NCBI GenBank assembly: GCA_947458795.1
Contig: CANHCD010000052.1
Coordinates: 1 to 10,228 of the forward strand
Reading direction: 5' to 3'
Source of the DNA: Cyclobacteriaceae bacterium
GTDB taxonomy: Bacteria; Bacteroidota; Bacteroidia; Cytophagales; Cyclobacteriaceae
DNA length: 10,228 bases
Notes under the pieces: generated by a model
Told to the model about the DNA's origin: nothing
Databases searched by the model: none
What the model saw: the letters and a program-made list of their open reading frames with translations, nothing else
Shown: one piece after another, positions 1 through 6,546 of the stretch
Position numbering within the stretch: position 1 is the first letter of the stretch
Layout: the number at the start of each line of letters is the position of its first letter
Position numbers and translations under genes: made by a program

Positions 1-877
1 TAACATATTCTTTAACCCCATAAGGGTTCACTCCGATGGCAGCAGCGAGTTGCGCCTCAGGAAGAGCACCTGCTCGATGCAGCAGTGCAATTCTAGAAAA
101 ATAGGAATATAGCAACGAAAAAATTGGGATAACGGGATGGTTTTTAGGATTTTGAATAAAATAATGGACAATCAGATTGGCCTTATTCACATCTCTATAC
201 CCAATTGCTTTGGTCAATTCAAAGTTGTTGTATTCTTTGTGAATGCCGATGTACTTCGAAATGTGATCTACGGTGAATCGAGTTGGCTCGGGAAAATTGA
301 TGAGCATTTTTCCCACCTCATTGGTCATTACTTCCAGGTTGTTGCCAATGGAGTCAGCTAGCAGCTGCCCTGCTTTCGTTTCAATTTGATAGCCTAAGTC
401 CTTAAAATAGCTTTCAATCCACTCGTTAAGTTTCCAATCTTTAACTTTTTCAGCTTCAACAAATACTGCTTTTTTCTCAATTTCCTTTTTTAAGGTGCTC
501 CTACCGTCCAGTTTTTTATGCTTGTAGGCAAACACCAAAATGGTGCTTGGCAAGGGATTGCTGAGGTAGCTAATCAATAATTTCTGAGCATCTTCTTTTC
601 CGAGATCGGGAATATTCTGCGCCTCCTTTACCAAAACCAACTGTCGATCGGCCATCATCGGGAATTTGCGCGCATGGGAAAGTATGGTACTTACTGATGC
701 TTCCTTGCCATAGAGCACGAGTTGATTGAATCCACGTTCAAATTCAGGAATGGCATTCTTCTCGATGTAGTCACTAATCAAGTCGATAAAATAAGGCTCA
801 TCGCCCTGCAAAAAGTAAATTGGGGCTATTTTATTCGCTTTTAAATCTTTTAAAACTACTTCAGGAAGGAGGGCCAT
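1..877 (-). CDS. holA: DNA polymerase III subunit delta (3'-truncated by window edge)
   Basis: The delta subunit opens the sliding-clamp ring as part of the clamp-loader complex during cytoplasmic DNA replication. About 292 codons are visible, and the last codons run off base 1; the family is usually about 340 residues. The N-terminal region reads VLKDLKANKIAPIYFLQGDE and then PYFIDLISDYIEK, the characteristic HolA opening in Bacteroidota where the P-loop position is degenerate (FLQGDE). It is followed by the RKFPMMADRQLVLVKEA strand-helix pair of the AAA+ fold. The C-terminal part (NNLEVMTNEVGKM, then EYNNFELTKAIGYRD) matches the lid and collar region. I chose the ATG at 877 (MALLPEVV) because family members begin just before this conserved block. 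An in-frame ATG at 925 would add 16 unconserved residues. The gene is divergent from the TPR gene at 995. Identification rests on recalled family pattern and is strong. Confidence 0.92.
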   Translation of the reverse strand, partial: MALLPEVVLKDLKANKIAPIYFLQGDEPYFIDLISDYIEKNAIPEFERGFNQLVLYGKEASVSTILSHARKFPMMADRQLVLVKEAQNIPDLGKEDAQKLLISYLSNPLPSTILVFAYKHKKLDGRSTLKKEIEKKAVFVEAEKVKDWKLNEWIESYFKDLGYQIETKAGQLLADSIGNNLEVMTNEVGKMLINFPEPTRFTVDHISKYIGIHKEYNNFELTKAIGYRDVNKANLIVHYFIQNPKNHPVIPIFSLLYSYFSRIALLHRAGALPEAQLAAAIGVNPYGVKEYV

Positions 878-948
878 ATGGGAAATAACTCGTGCACCTA
901 AAGATAATAGATGGCAGCAATCCATAGAGAATTTCTAAGCAAATAAAC

Positions 949-982
949 TTTAATCGATGATTCTAGGTTAATTTTGCAAGCC
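949..982 (+). promoter_or_regulatory. Candidate Bacteroidota promoter for the TPR gene
   Basis: TAATTTTG at 969-976 matches the Bacteroidota -7 consensus TAnnTTTG exactly. A weak TTTAA at about 949-953 sits roughly where the -33 element should be. Transcription would start near 982, giving a leader of only about a dozen bases before the ATG at 995. The -7 match is seen directly; its activity is inferred. Confidence 0.4.
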
Positions 983-994
983 AATTGAAAGACG

Positions 995-1702
995 ATGAAT
1001 TTTGAAAAAGGAGTAGCGCTATACAAGGAAGGAAATTTTGATGCTGCATTGGAAGTCTTCCAAGAATTGAGTGGTAGTGAACAGGGGAATCCCCTCTTCC
1101 ATCTCTTTCGGGGACGAACCCTAACTCGCTTGGGAAAAGGGGCTGAGGCCTTGGCAGATTTCGATATTTTGATTGAATTGGAACCTTACAATACAGATTT
1201 TTTAAGCGACCGCGGGGTGGTATTGCATTTATTGGGAAGAAATGAGGAAGCGCTTTCAGAACTCGATCGTGCTGCCAATTTAGATCCAAATAACCCCTAT
1301 CGCTACAGCAGTAGAGCCTATTTAAAAGATCGTATTGGAGATTTTTTGGGAGCGATTGCAGATTATGAGAGGGCAATAGAACTGGACCCTGAGGATGCTG
1401 TAGCCTTTAATAATTTAGGCTTGGTAGAAGAAAAAATGGGGAGAAAAGAAAAAGCAAAAGATTACTTCCAAAAAGCAGATAGTTTGAGTGGCTATCCTCC
1501 CAAAAAAGAAGTTGAAGTAGCTCAGGCTGAACTGCCAAATGAGGGCGAAAAATCAACCTCAAAAAGATCGATATCCAAGGCAGACACGACAAAATTGACC
1601 ACCGGTCATTTCTTAGATGTGCTCAAAGGAATTTTTACCAAAGCCGAAGTAAGGCAGGAATTTTCGTCCTACATCAAGGGGTTATTTTCCAAAAGTCGCT
1701 AG
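995..1702 (+). CDS. Cytoplasmic tetratricopeptide repeat protein
   Basis: This 235-residue protein consists of about five tetratricopeptide repeats, at roughly residues 1-28, 34-64, 68-98, 102-132 and 136-163. They carry the usual small and aromatic positions, for example NNLGLVEEKMGRKEKAKDYF, and the LDP or LEP turns ending each repeat (LEPYN, LDPNN, LDPED). TPR arrays bind other proteins, so it is probably a scaffold or adaptor; no enzymatic motif is present. There is no signal peptide or membrane segment, so a cytoplasmic location is likely. A Lys/Glu/Ser-rich linker (about 165-200) leads to an amphipathic C-terminal helix region (FLDVLKGIFTKAEVRQEFSSYIKGLF) that may be a docking or membrane-associating tail. 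The partner cannot be told from the neighbours. The stop codon overlaps the convergent stress-protein gene. Confidence 0.85.
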   Translation: MNFEKGVALYKEGNFDAALEVFQELSGSEQGNPLFHLFRGRTLTRLGKGAEALADFDILIELEPYNTDFLSDRGVVLHLLGRNEEALSELDRAANLDPNNPYRYSSRAYLKDRIGDFLGAIADYERAIELDPEDAVAFNNLGLVEEKMGRKEKAKDYFQKADSLSGYPPKKEVEVAQAELPNEGEKSTSKRSISKADTTKLTTGHFLDVLKGIFTKAEVRQEFSSYIKGLFSKSR

Positions 1703-2541
1703 GCACTTTTTATCACCCAGAGTGGTTTGGTGATAAAGTAAGACATCTTTCGAGATAGATTTTTGGAAAATAGTTGATCGAAAAATTCTTTCTTTTTGCT
1801 TAGCGTCACGAGGATATCCCCTTTTGCTAGTTGCAAGTAATTCTCAAGTCCAAGTGCCGGATCATCACGAAAGGCCTTCAAGACATAATTCACCAAATCA
1901 TAAGAAATCGCCGGTTTCATTTCTTCAACCATGGTCTTATGAAGTGCTTTATCTATCACTCGAGATCTTGAAGAAACGTGAACTATATCGATCTCCGAAT
2001 CGAAAAATGTCGCAAACTCGACCATTTTTTTTATGGCAGACTTATCTTCTTCAACATAGTCAGAGGCATATACTAATTTTTTAGGGCGTTTGAAAAAAGC
2101 TTTTCTTGGTACCACAAGAATATCTCTATCGGTTTGAATGACCATCTTACTAGATCGACTTCCAAAAACCTGTTTCTTAAACTGATTCATTCCCTCCGTA
2201 CCAACAACAATCAAATTCGCATTGATTTTTTGAGAATAGGCGATGGTAGTTTGGACGATTGCCCCATCAGAAATTACCACTTCACAGCTTTGGAGACCAT
2301 TGGGAATGCTTTCCTTTAGTACTGCATCCTGTAAACTGTTCAATTTTTGTTCTACAAATTCTTTTTGATAAGTGCCCTCCAAATCCAATGGAGCCAGGTT
2401 TTGGTAGTCTTGCTTATTTAAAACGTGAAAAACAATCAATTTAGCCTTGTACTTTTCTCCAATCTTCGCAGCATATTCAAGCGCATTCAATGCGCATTCT
2501 GAAAAGTCAATCGGACAAAGGATAGTGAATGGAGATGCCAT
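1699..2541 (-). CDS. Tandem-domain universal stress protein (UspA family)
   Basis: This 280-residue cytoplasmic protein has two Usp domains, about residues 1-147 and 153-280. The first begins with the typical strand and turn ILCPIDFSECALNALEYA. It carries the nucleotide-binding motif G-x2-G-x9-G-S at G114, G117, G127 and S128 (VVGTEG, then FGSRSSKMV), so it should bind ATP or a related nucleotide. The second domain keeps the fold pattern (KLVYASDYVEED near its start, ITKPLWVIK at its end) but lacks the glycine motif, reading LVTLSKKKEFFDQLFSKNLS in that position. It is probably a non-binding half. Tandem Usp proteins are common in Bacteroidota and are linked to starvation, redox or energy stress; the exact role here is unknown. 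It lies 9 bp after the dehydrogenase gene and is probably cotranscribed with it. Confidence 0.93.
   Translation of the reverse strand: MASPFTILCPIDFSECALNALEYAAKIGEKYKAKLIVFHVLNKQDYQNLAPLDLEGTYQKEFVEQKLNSLQDAVLKESIPNGLQSCEVVISDGAIVQTTIAYSQKINANLIVVGTEGMNQFKKQVFGSRSSKMVIQTDRDILVVPRKAFFKRPKKLVYASDYVEEDKSAIKKMVEFATFFDSEIDIVHVSSRSRVIDKALHKTMVEEMKPAISYDLVNYVLKAFRDDPALGLENYLQLAKGDILVTLSKKKEFFDQLFSKNLSRKMSYFITKPLWVIKSA
1709..1737. repeat. Inverted repeat at the convergent gene ends
   Basis: TTTATCACC (1709-1717) and GGTGATAAA (1729-1737) form a perfect 9-bp stem around an 11-base loop, just inside the 3' end of the stress-protein gene and just past the TPR gene stop. There is no clean T-tract on either side, so it is not a textbook intrinsic terminator. 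It is the only hairpin I noticed at this gene junction. Confidence 0.5.
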
Positions 2542-2550
2542 AATGGATAG

Positions 2551-3471
2551 TTAGTAACCTACAGTTCGATTTACAAGATTTAGGAAAGGAAGGTCGGCTT
2601 TAAGCCGTTTATAATTCTCAATAATTTGAGGAGCGGCAGCCAATGGGTTGGTGACTGATGCAATATGTGGGGTCAATTGAATACGAGTTTCTTCCCAGAA
2701 CGGGTGGGTCAAGGGCAAAGGCTCTACTTGATACACATCCAAAAGAGCCCCTGAAAGCATTCCTTCATTTAAGGCAATCAACAGATCTGTTTCATTTAAA
2801 TGCTTTCCTCTCGCTACATTAATCAAATAGGTGCCTTTTGTACACTTTTTGAATAGCGAAAGATTCAAAACCCCCACGGTTTCAGGGGTAAGTGGAAGTA
2901 GACAAACCAGAACATTTACCTGTGAAAGGAATTCTTCCAGTTGATCTTTTTGAAAGTATGGGTAGCGGAAATCTTTTTTCTCTGAAAAGCCAAAACCAAT
3001 AACATCAAATCCCAAACCAGCTAACTTGTCAAGTACATCCCCTCCTAAGGCTCCTACGCCCATCACTCCTACTTTGACTGGAAGCTCAGGATTGGTCATG
3101 TCCCAAACCTTGGCTTGTTGGTCATGGTAGTAACGAAGAAACTGCCTATGATAGTTCAATACTCCCATGATTACATAATTGGTCATGGACCAGGTCAGTT
3201 TCTGGTCTACAATTCGAACGATTGGAAGTTCATCCCCAACAGCAGGGTCCGATAAAATATGGTCAACTCCTGCACCTAGCGAGCTAATCAACTTTAAGTT
3301 GGGGAAATTTTTCAGGTAACCAGGAGTATGCTGCCAAAGCAAAGCCATTTCCACATCCTCTGGTCGATCAATATGTGGAAAGATTTGTAAATCTAGGGTT
3401 GGATGGTGGTGCTGAAGCGCTGCTATCCATGCCTTTGGATCTCTACCAGGACTAATAATGGCTATACTCAT
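2551..3471 (-). CDS. D-2-hydroxyacid dehydrogenase, glyoxylate/hydroxypyruvate reductase A type
   Basis: This 306-residue protein is predicted to reduce 2-keto acids such as glyoxylate or hydroxypyruvate to D-2-hydroxyacids with NAD(P)H in the cytoplasm. The Rossmann motif is GVGALG at 138-143. The catalytic triad is visible: Arg221 in NVARG, Glu250 in VEPLP and His269 in TPHIAS. The order and spacing match the family, and VEPLPLTHPFW resembles GhrA more than PGDH or lactate dehydrogenase. The second Rossmann strand ends FGFSEKK rather than in an acidic residue, which suggests NADPH preference (inference). The reading frame extends upstream to a GTG at 3492, but the ATG at 3471 (MSIAIISPGR) starts exactly at the first beta strand and is preferred. 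The gene is first in a two-gene unit with the universal stress protein. The exact substrate is not settled by sequence. Confidence 0.9.
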   Translation of the reverse strand: MSIAIISPGRDPKAWIAALQHHHPTLDLQIFPHIDRPEDVEMALLWQHTPGYLKNFPNLKLISSLGAGVDHILSDPAVGDELPIVRIVDQKLTWSMTNYVIMGVLNYHRQFLRYYHDQQAKVWDMTNPELPVKVGVMGVGALGGDVLDKLAGLGFDVIGFGFSEKKDFRYPYFQKDQLEEFLSQVNVLVCLLPLTPETVGVLNLSLFKKCTKGTYLINVARGKHLNETDLLIALNEGMLSGALLDVYQVEPLPLTHPFWEETRIQLTPHIASVTNPLAAAPQIIENYKRLKADLPFLNLVNRTVGY

Positions 3472-3587
3472 AATCTTGAAGCTAAGAAGCACCTAAAGTA
3501 GGTCATTCCTGTTGGGCAAAAAATTCCTTCATCAAATTCCTCTGCCTTTTTTAAGAAAAAAGAGAATATTCTAAGAACTTGCAAGTT

Positions 3588-3620
3588 CAAAATTAGGCCA
3601 GAAAAAAATGGGCCTGTCAA
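3588..3620 (-). promoter_or_regulatory. Candidate promoter for the dehydrogenase-stress protein unit
   Basis: Read on the minus strand, TAATTTTG (3595 down to 3588) fits the Bacteroidota -7 box TAnnTTTG. A TTG (3620 down to 3618) lies about 22 bases upstream, near the expected -33 position. This would give a leader of roughly 110 bases before the ATG at 3471. The match is short and the gap is A/T-rich, so chance occurrence is possible. Confidence 0.35.
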
Positions 3621-3654
3621 CTAAACAAAACTCCTTCATTTACCCTCTACGGAT

Positions 3655-4503
3655 ATGACAACAAAAATTAACATTCTAATTCTGGCTTTTCTCTTTCTAA
3701 GCATTTCGAGCATTGCTCAGCAAATCCAAATGCCTCAGGCAAGCCCTAGCTCAAAAATCATTCAAAAAGTGGGACTAACGGATGTTACGGTCGACTTTAG
3801 CAGACCCAGCACAAAGGGGAGAAAAATATTTGGTGAACTAGTGCCCTTTGGACAAGTTTGGAGAACTGGTGCCAATGGAGCAACTATCCTTACCTTCTCC
3901 ACTGAAGTAATCATCAGCGGAACAAAAGTACCAGCTGGTGCCTATGCACTTTATTCCATTCCAGGAAAATCTTCTTGGACCATGATCCTAAGCAAAAACA
4001 CAAAACTGTGGGGAGCAATCGGATACGAAACCAAAGATGACATTCTTCGTTTTACAGCAACACCTGCTAAAACAAGCCGATTGTATGACTCCTTCGAAAT
4101 TAGCTTCAATAAATTAACAGATTCTAGCGCGGATCTTTCCATCAAATGGGAAGAAACCAGAGTAGAATTTACGATTCAAACAGAGGTAGATCCAATTGTC
4201 ATGGCAGACATCAAAAAGCAAGTAATTGATGCACAAAGCACAAATCCTGCTTTGCTCTACCAGGCTGCGAATTACTATTTCACAAGTAACAAGGACCTGA
4301 ATCAAGCCTACACTTGGATCAAACAATCTACAGCAAGTGATCCAAAGTATTGGACCTTACACCTTCAAGCCAAAATCGAAATGAGCCTTGGCAAAAAGAC
4401 AGAAGCCTTAGAGTCCGCAACAAAATCAAAGAAGCTGGCTGAAGAGGGCAAAAACTTGGATTATGTGGGGTTGAACGATCGCTTAATTAAGTCAATCAAG
4501 TAA
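3655..4503 (+). CDS. Secreted DUF2911 domain protein with helical C-terminal repeat region
   Basis: This 282-residue protein has a signal peptide at about 1-22 (hydrophobic ILILAFLFLSISS, then IAQQ) and should be exported to the periplasm or beyond. Residues about 28-175 match DUF2911, a beta-rich domain of unknown function common in Bacteroidota. Its hallmark blocks are visible: VDFSRPSTKGRKIFG (46-60), VPFGQVWRTGANGATIL (63-79) and GAYALYSIPG (95-104). The C-terminal 100 residues are alpha-helical with a TPR-like pattern (ALLYQAANYYF, LNQAYTWIKQS, HLQAKIEMSLGKKTEALESA), probably for protein contact. No catalytic residues can be named. It is a single gene, divergent from the dehydrogenase and followed by a shared terminator. 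No clear TAnnTTTG promoter was found in front of it. Confidence 0.9.
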   Translation: MTTKINILILAFLFLSISSIAQQIQMPQASPSSKIIQKVGLTDVTVDFSRPSTKGRKIFGELVPFGQVWRTGANGATILTFSTEVIISGTKVPAGAYALYSIPGKSSWTMILSKNTKLWGAIGYETKDDILRFTATPAKTSRLYDSFEISFNKLTDSSADLSIKWEETRVEFTIQTEVDPIVMADIKKQVIDAQSTNPALLYQAANYYFTSNKDLNQAYTWIKQSTASDPKYWTLHLQAKIEMSLGKKTEALESATKSKKLAEEGKNLDYVGLNDRLIKSIK

Positions 4504-4510
4504 GCAATAG

Positions 4511-4566
4511 GATTATCCGCAATCATGCCAGTAGCACAGCTCAGCTATTTAAAACTGCGGATAATC
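4511..4566. repeat. 11-bp perfect inverted repeat after the DUF2911 gene
   Basis: GATTATCCGCA (4511-4521) is exactly inverted as TGCGGATAATC (4556-4566), with a 34-base interval. The interval contains CACAGCTCAGCTATTT, a near copy of a block in the heptad run that follows. There is no T-tract after the right arm, so this is unlikely to be a simple terminator. It may be the folded part of an intergenic repeat element. Confidence 0.7.
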
Positions 4567-4568
4567 GT

Positions 4569-4603
4569 TGACAGCTGACTGTCCACGGTCCACAGCTCAC
4601 CTA
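4569..4603. repeat. Degenerate 7-bp tandem repeat run
   Basis: Five consecutive heptamers share AC at positions 3-4: TGACAGC, TGACTGT, CCACGGT, CCACAGC, TCACCTA. In addition, 4591-4611 matches 4535-4555 at 18 of 21 positions, 56 bases (eight heptads) apart. The periodicity is seen directly. That this belongs to a dispersed intergenic repeat family is inference. Confidence 0.5.
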
Positions 4604-4663
4604 TTTGAACCTCAAACCTTCTTTTCTCTGGTTAGTGGTGAAAAAGCGGAGAATCAGATAAAC

Positions 4664-4701
4664 AAAAAAGAAGCCTTCGAAAATTCGAAGGCTTCTTTTT
4701 T
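4664..4701. terminator. Bidirectional intrinsic terminator
   Basis: A perfect 18-bp inverted repeat (AAAAAAGAAGCCTTCGAA, AA, TTCGAAGGCTTCTTTTTT) gives a GC-containing stem with a T-tract on the plus strand and, from the leading A-tract, a U-tract on the minus strand as well. It lies between the 3' ends of the DUF2911 gene (plus) and the symporter gene (minus) and should end both transcripts. Confidence 0.9.
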
Positions 4702-4728
4702 AAATCCATTTAAATTTTTACTCTGTAT

Positions 4729-6444
4729 TTATTCTTTAATACTGCTACTTCCTACAAAGAGCTGAAGAATTAAACCAAACAAAACCACAGCAAGGCAACC
4801 GATGGCATTGTACCAGAGGAACCCAATGTTCCACTCAAAGCCCATTAGTCCTTTGCCATTGAAGAAGTGAACCACCAAAATCAGCGCCTGAGAACCGATT
4901 GCTGCTATAAAGACAGCCTTCCCTTTGATCCATTTCACAAAAAATCCCACAATAAAAATACCCAAGATCGTTCCATAAAATAAGGAACCCAGCAGGTTTA
5001 CCGCTTGAATCAGGTTTTCAAATAAAGAAGCATAGGTAGCAAAAAGTATTGCACCAAAACCCCAGAATGCGGTAAACAACTTGGAGGAACGCACGTAATG
5101 GCTATCACTTGCCTCCTTACGAATAGAGCGCTTGTACAAGTCCACGGTGGTCGTGCTCCCCAAGGCATTCAGCTCTGAGGAGGAGGAGGACATCGCCGCT
5201 GTGAAAATTACAGCAAATAACAAGCCCACTACACCCGGCGGAAGGTAATCCATCACAAAGCGCATAAATACATAATCCGTATCCCTCGTTTCGGCTTCAG
5301 GATCGTGCGTAAGTAGCAGGGACTTTACTTCAGTTCGAATCTCTTGTTGGCCTTCTTTCAAGCTTTTTAAGGTACCAGTCAATCCTGCTACAGTAGCCTC
5401 CTCCTCTTGATCCATTGCAGTGAGCAATTGAGAATAAACAACCTTGGAGGAATCAAAATTAGCTTGAAAGGCCCCCTCTAGTCGTGCTAATTCGGGAGCA
5501 TGGCTACTTTTTCGAAGTGACTCAGTTTGTACTTGATTGAAATGAATTGGAGGAGTAATAAATTGATAAAAAACAAAAACCAACACCCCAATAAATAGAA
5601 TAAGGAACTGCATGGGGATCTTCAAAAATCCATTCATCAGCAAGCCCATTCGGCTTTGAGTCAATGTTTGCCCAGAAAGGTAACGTTGGACCTGACTTTG
5701 GTCTGTACCGAAGTAACTTAAAAACAAAAATACAGCTGCAGTCATCCCAGACCAGATCGAATAGCGGTCTTCCCAATTAAAATCAAAGTTGACCACGTTT
5801 AGCTTGTCCATCTTTCCAGCTACGCGAAGTGCTTCGGGCATGGATATTGGCAACAGCTGGATGACCATTATCCCTGCCAAAACCATCCCTCCCATCATCA
5901 CCGCCATTTGTTGCTTTTGGGTAATGGATACTGCCTCTGTCCCTCCAGAAACGGTATATAAAATGACAAGCACCCCAATGAAAATGTTCGTCCAGGTCAA
6001 ATTCCAGCCGAGCAACGTAGACAAAATAATTGCAGGTGCATAGATGGTAATTCCAGCTGCCAAACCACGCTGCACGATAAATAAGAGCGCAGTCAGGGTT
6101 CTTGTTTTGAGGTCAAATCTGCTTTCAAGGTACTCATAGGCCGTATATACCTTCAACTTGTAGTAAATAGGTACGAAGGCAATCGAAATGATAATCATGG
6201 CCAGGGGTAGGCCAAAGTAAAACTGGATAAAACGCATCCCGTCTTCGTATGCCTGTCCAGGAGTACTCAAAAAGGTGATAGCAGAAGCCTGCGTCGCCAT
6301 AATGGATAAGCCTATCGTCCACCAATTAGCCGTATTCCCTTTGAGGTAGGTTTCCAAACTTTGCTTGCCGCGAGTTTTATAAACCCCATAAACGGATATA
6401 AAAAGCAGGGTCAAAAATAGCACCAACCAATCTAGTGTACTCAT
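4729..6444 (-). CDS. Sodium:solute symporter (SSS family) with large hydrophilic insert
   Basis: This 571-residue inner-membrane protein of the SSS/SGLT family has many hydrophobic spans (about 13 expected). Family motifs include the first-helix block TQASAITFLSTPGQAYEDG (51-69), TVSGGTEAVSITQKQQ (164-179), FGTDQSQVQRYLSG (245-258) and the sodium-site helix FTAAMSSSSSELNALGSTTT (414-433) followed by VDLYKR. Residues about 300-395 form a hydrophilic, Glu/Gln-rich, probably helical insert between membrane spans. The frame is open to 6525, but the ATG at 6444 (MSTLDWLVLF) is chosen because it starts the first membrane span and because the upstream bases encode the microprotein in another frame. 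Its ATG overlaps that gene's TGA by 4 bp. The substrate is unknown; the neighbouring deacetylase suggests an amino sugar or related deacetylated product (inference). Transcription should stop at the hairpin at 4664-4701. Confidence 0.93.
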   Translation of the reverse strand: MSTLDWLVLFLTLLFISVYGVYKTRGKQSLETYLKGNTANWWTIGLSIMATQASAITFLSTPGQAYEDGMRFIQFYFGLPLAMIIISIAFVPIYYKLKVYTAYEYLESRFDLKTRTLTALLFIVQRGLAAGITIYAPAIILSTLLGWNLTWTNIFIGVLVILYTVSGGTEAVSITQKQQMAVMMGGMVLAGIMVIQLLPISMPEALRVAGKMDKLNVVNFDFNWEDRYSIWSGMTAAVFLFLSYFGTDQSQVQRYLSGQTLTQSRMGLLMNGFLKIPMQFLILFIGVLVFVFYQFITPPIHFNQVQTESLRKSSHAPELARLEGAFQANFDSSKVVYSQLLTAMDQEEEATVAGLTGTLKSLKEGQQEIRTEVKSLLLTHDPEAETRDTDYVFMRFVMDYLPPGVVGLLFAVIFTAAMSSSSSELNALGSTTTVDLYKRSIRKEASDSHYVRSSKLFTAFWGFGAILFATYASLFENLIQAVNLLGSLFYGTILGIFIVGFFVKWIKGKAVFIAAIGSQALILVVHFFNGKGLMGFEWNIGFLWYNAIGCLAVVLFGLILQLFVGSSSIKE

Positions 6445-6545
6445 GAATATGCGATTGTTAAGCCATACATTAATCCAATCATTACAACCAAGCTGACCAT
6501 CAAAGCGATATACAGTTTGGTCCAAGGAATCTCTTTCTCTTCCAT
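6441..6545 (-). CDS. 34-residue single-span membrane microprotein
   Basis: A short open frame starts with ATG one base after the deacetylase stop (TAA-G-ATG) and ends in TGA overlapping the symporter ATG (ATGA). It encodes a charged, presumably cytoplasmic N-terminus (MEEKEIPWTK) and then one continuous hydrophobic segment from Leu11 to about Tyr33, with Gly24 and Gly28 on one helix face. The tight coupling on both sides, a sensible membrane topology and the absence of any other explanation for the 95 bp between two operon genes support a real gene. By analogy with small partner proteins encoded just before SSS transporters (YhdT with PanF, YjcH/DUF485 with ActP, DUF4212 small subunits), it may be a small subunit or stability factor of the symporter. 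It is shorter than those and I do not recognise its family. Confidence 0.72.
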   Translation of the reverse strand: MEEKEIPWTKLYIALMVSLVVMIGLMYGLTIAYS

Positions 6546-6546
6546 C

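Noticed and set aside
137..361. Plus-strand 74-codon open frame
   Set aside because: It is antisense to holA, whose minus-strand protein is clearly recognisable.
963..1376. Minus-strand open frame of 137 codons
   Set aside because: It lies wholly opposite the TPR gene, has no recognisable domain, and has the composition of a shadow frame.
4568..4765. Plus-strand 65-codon open frame
   Set aside because: It runs through the heptad repeats and the terminator hairpin and into the symporter 3' end, so it is not a plausible gene.
6445..6525. 27-residue N-terminal extension of the symporter
   Set aside because: The residues (RFDGQLGCNDWINVW) do not resemble an SSS N-terminus. The same bases encode a coherent membrane microprotein in another frame, so the start at 6444 is preferred.
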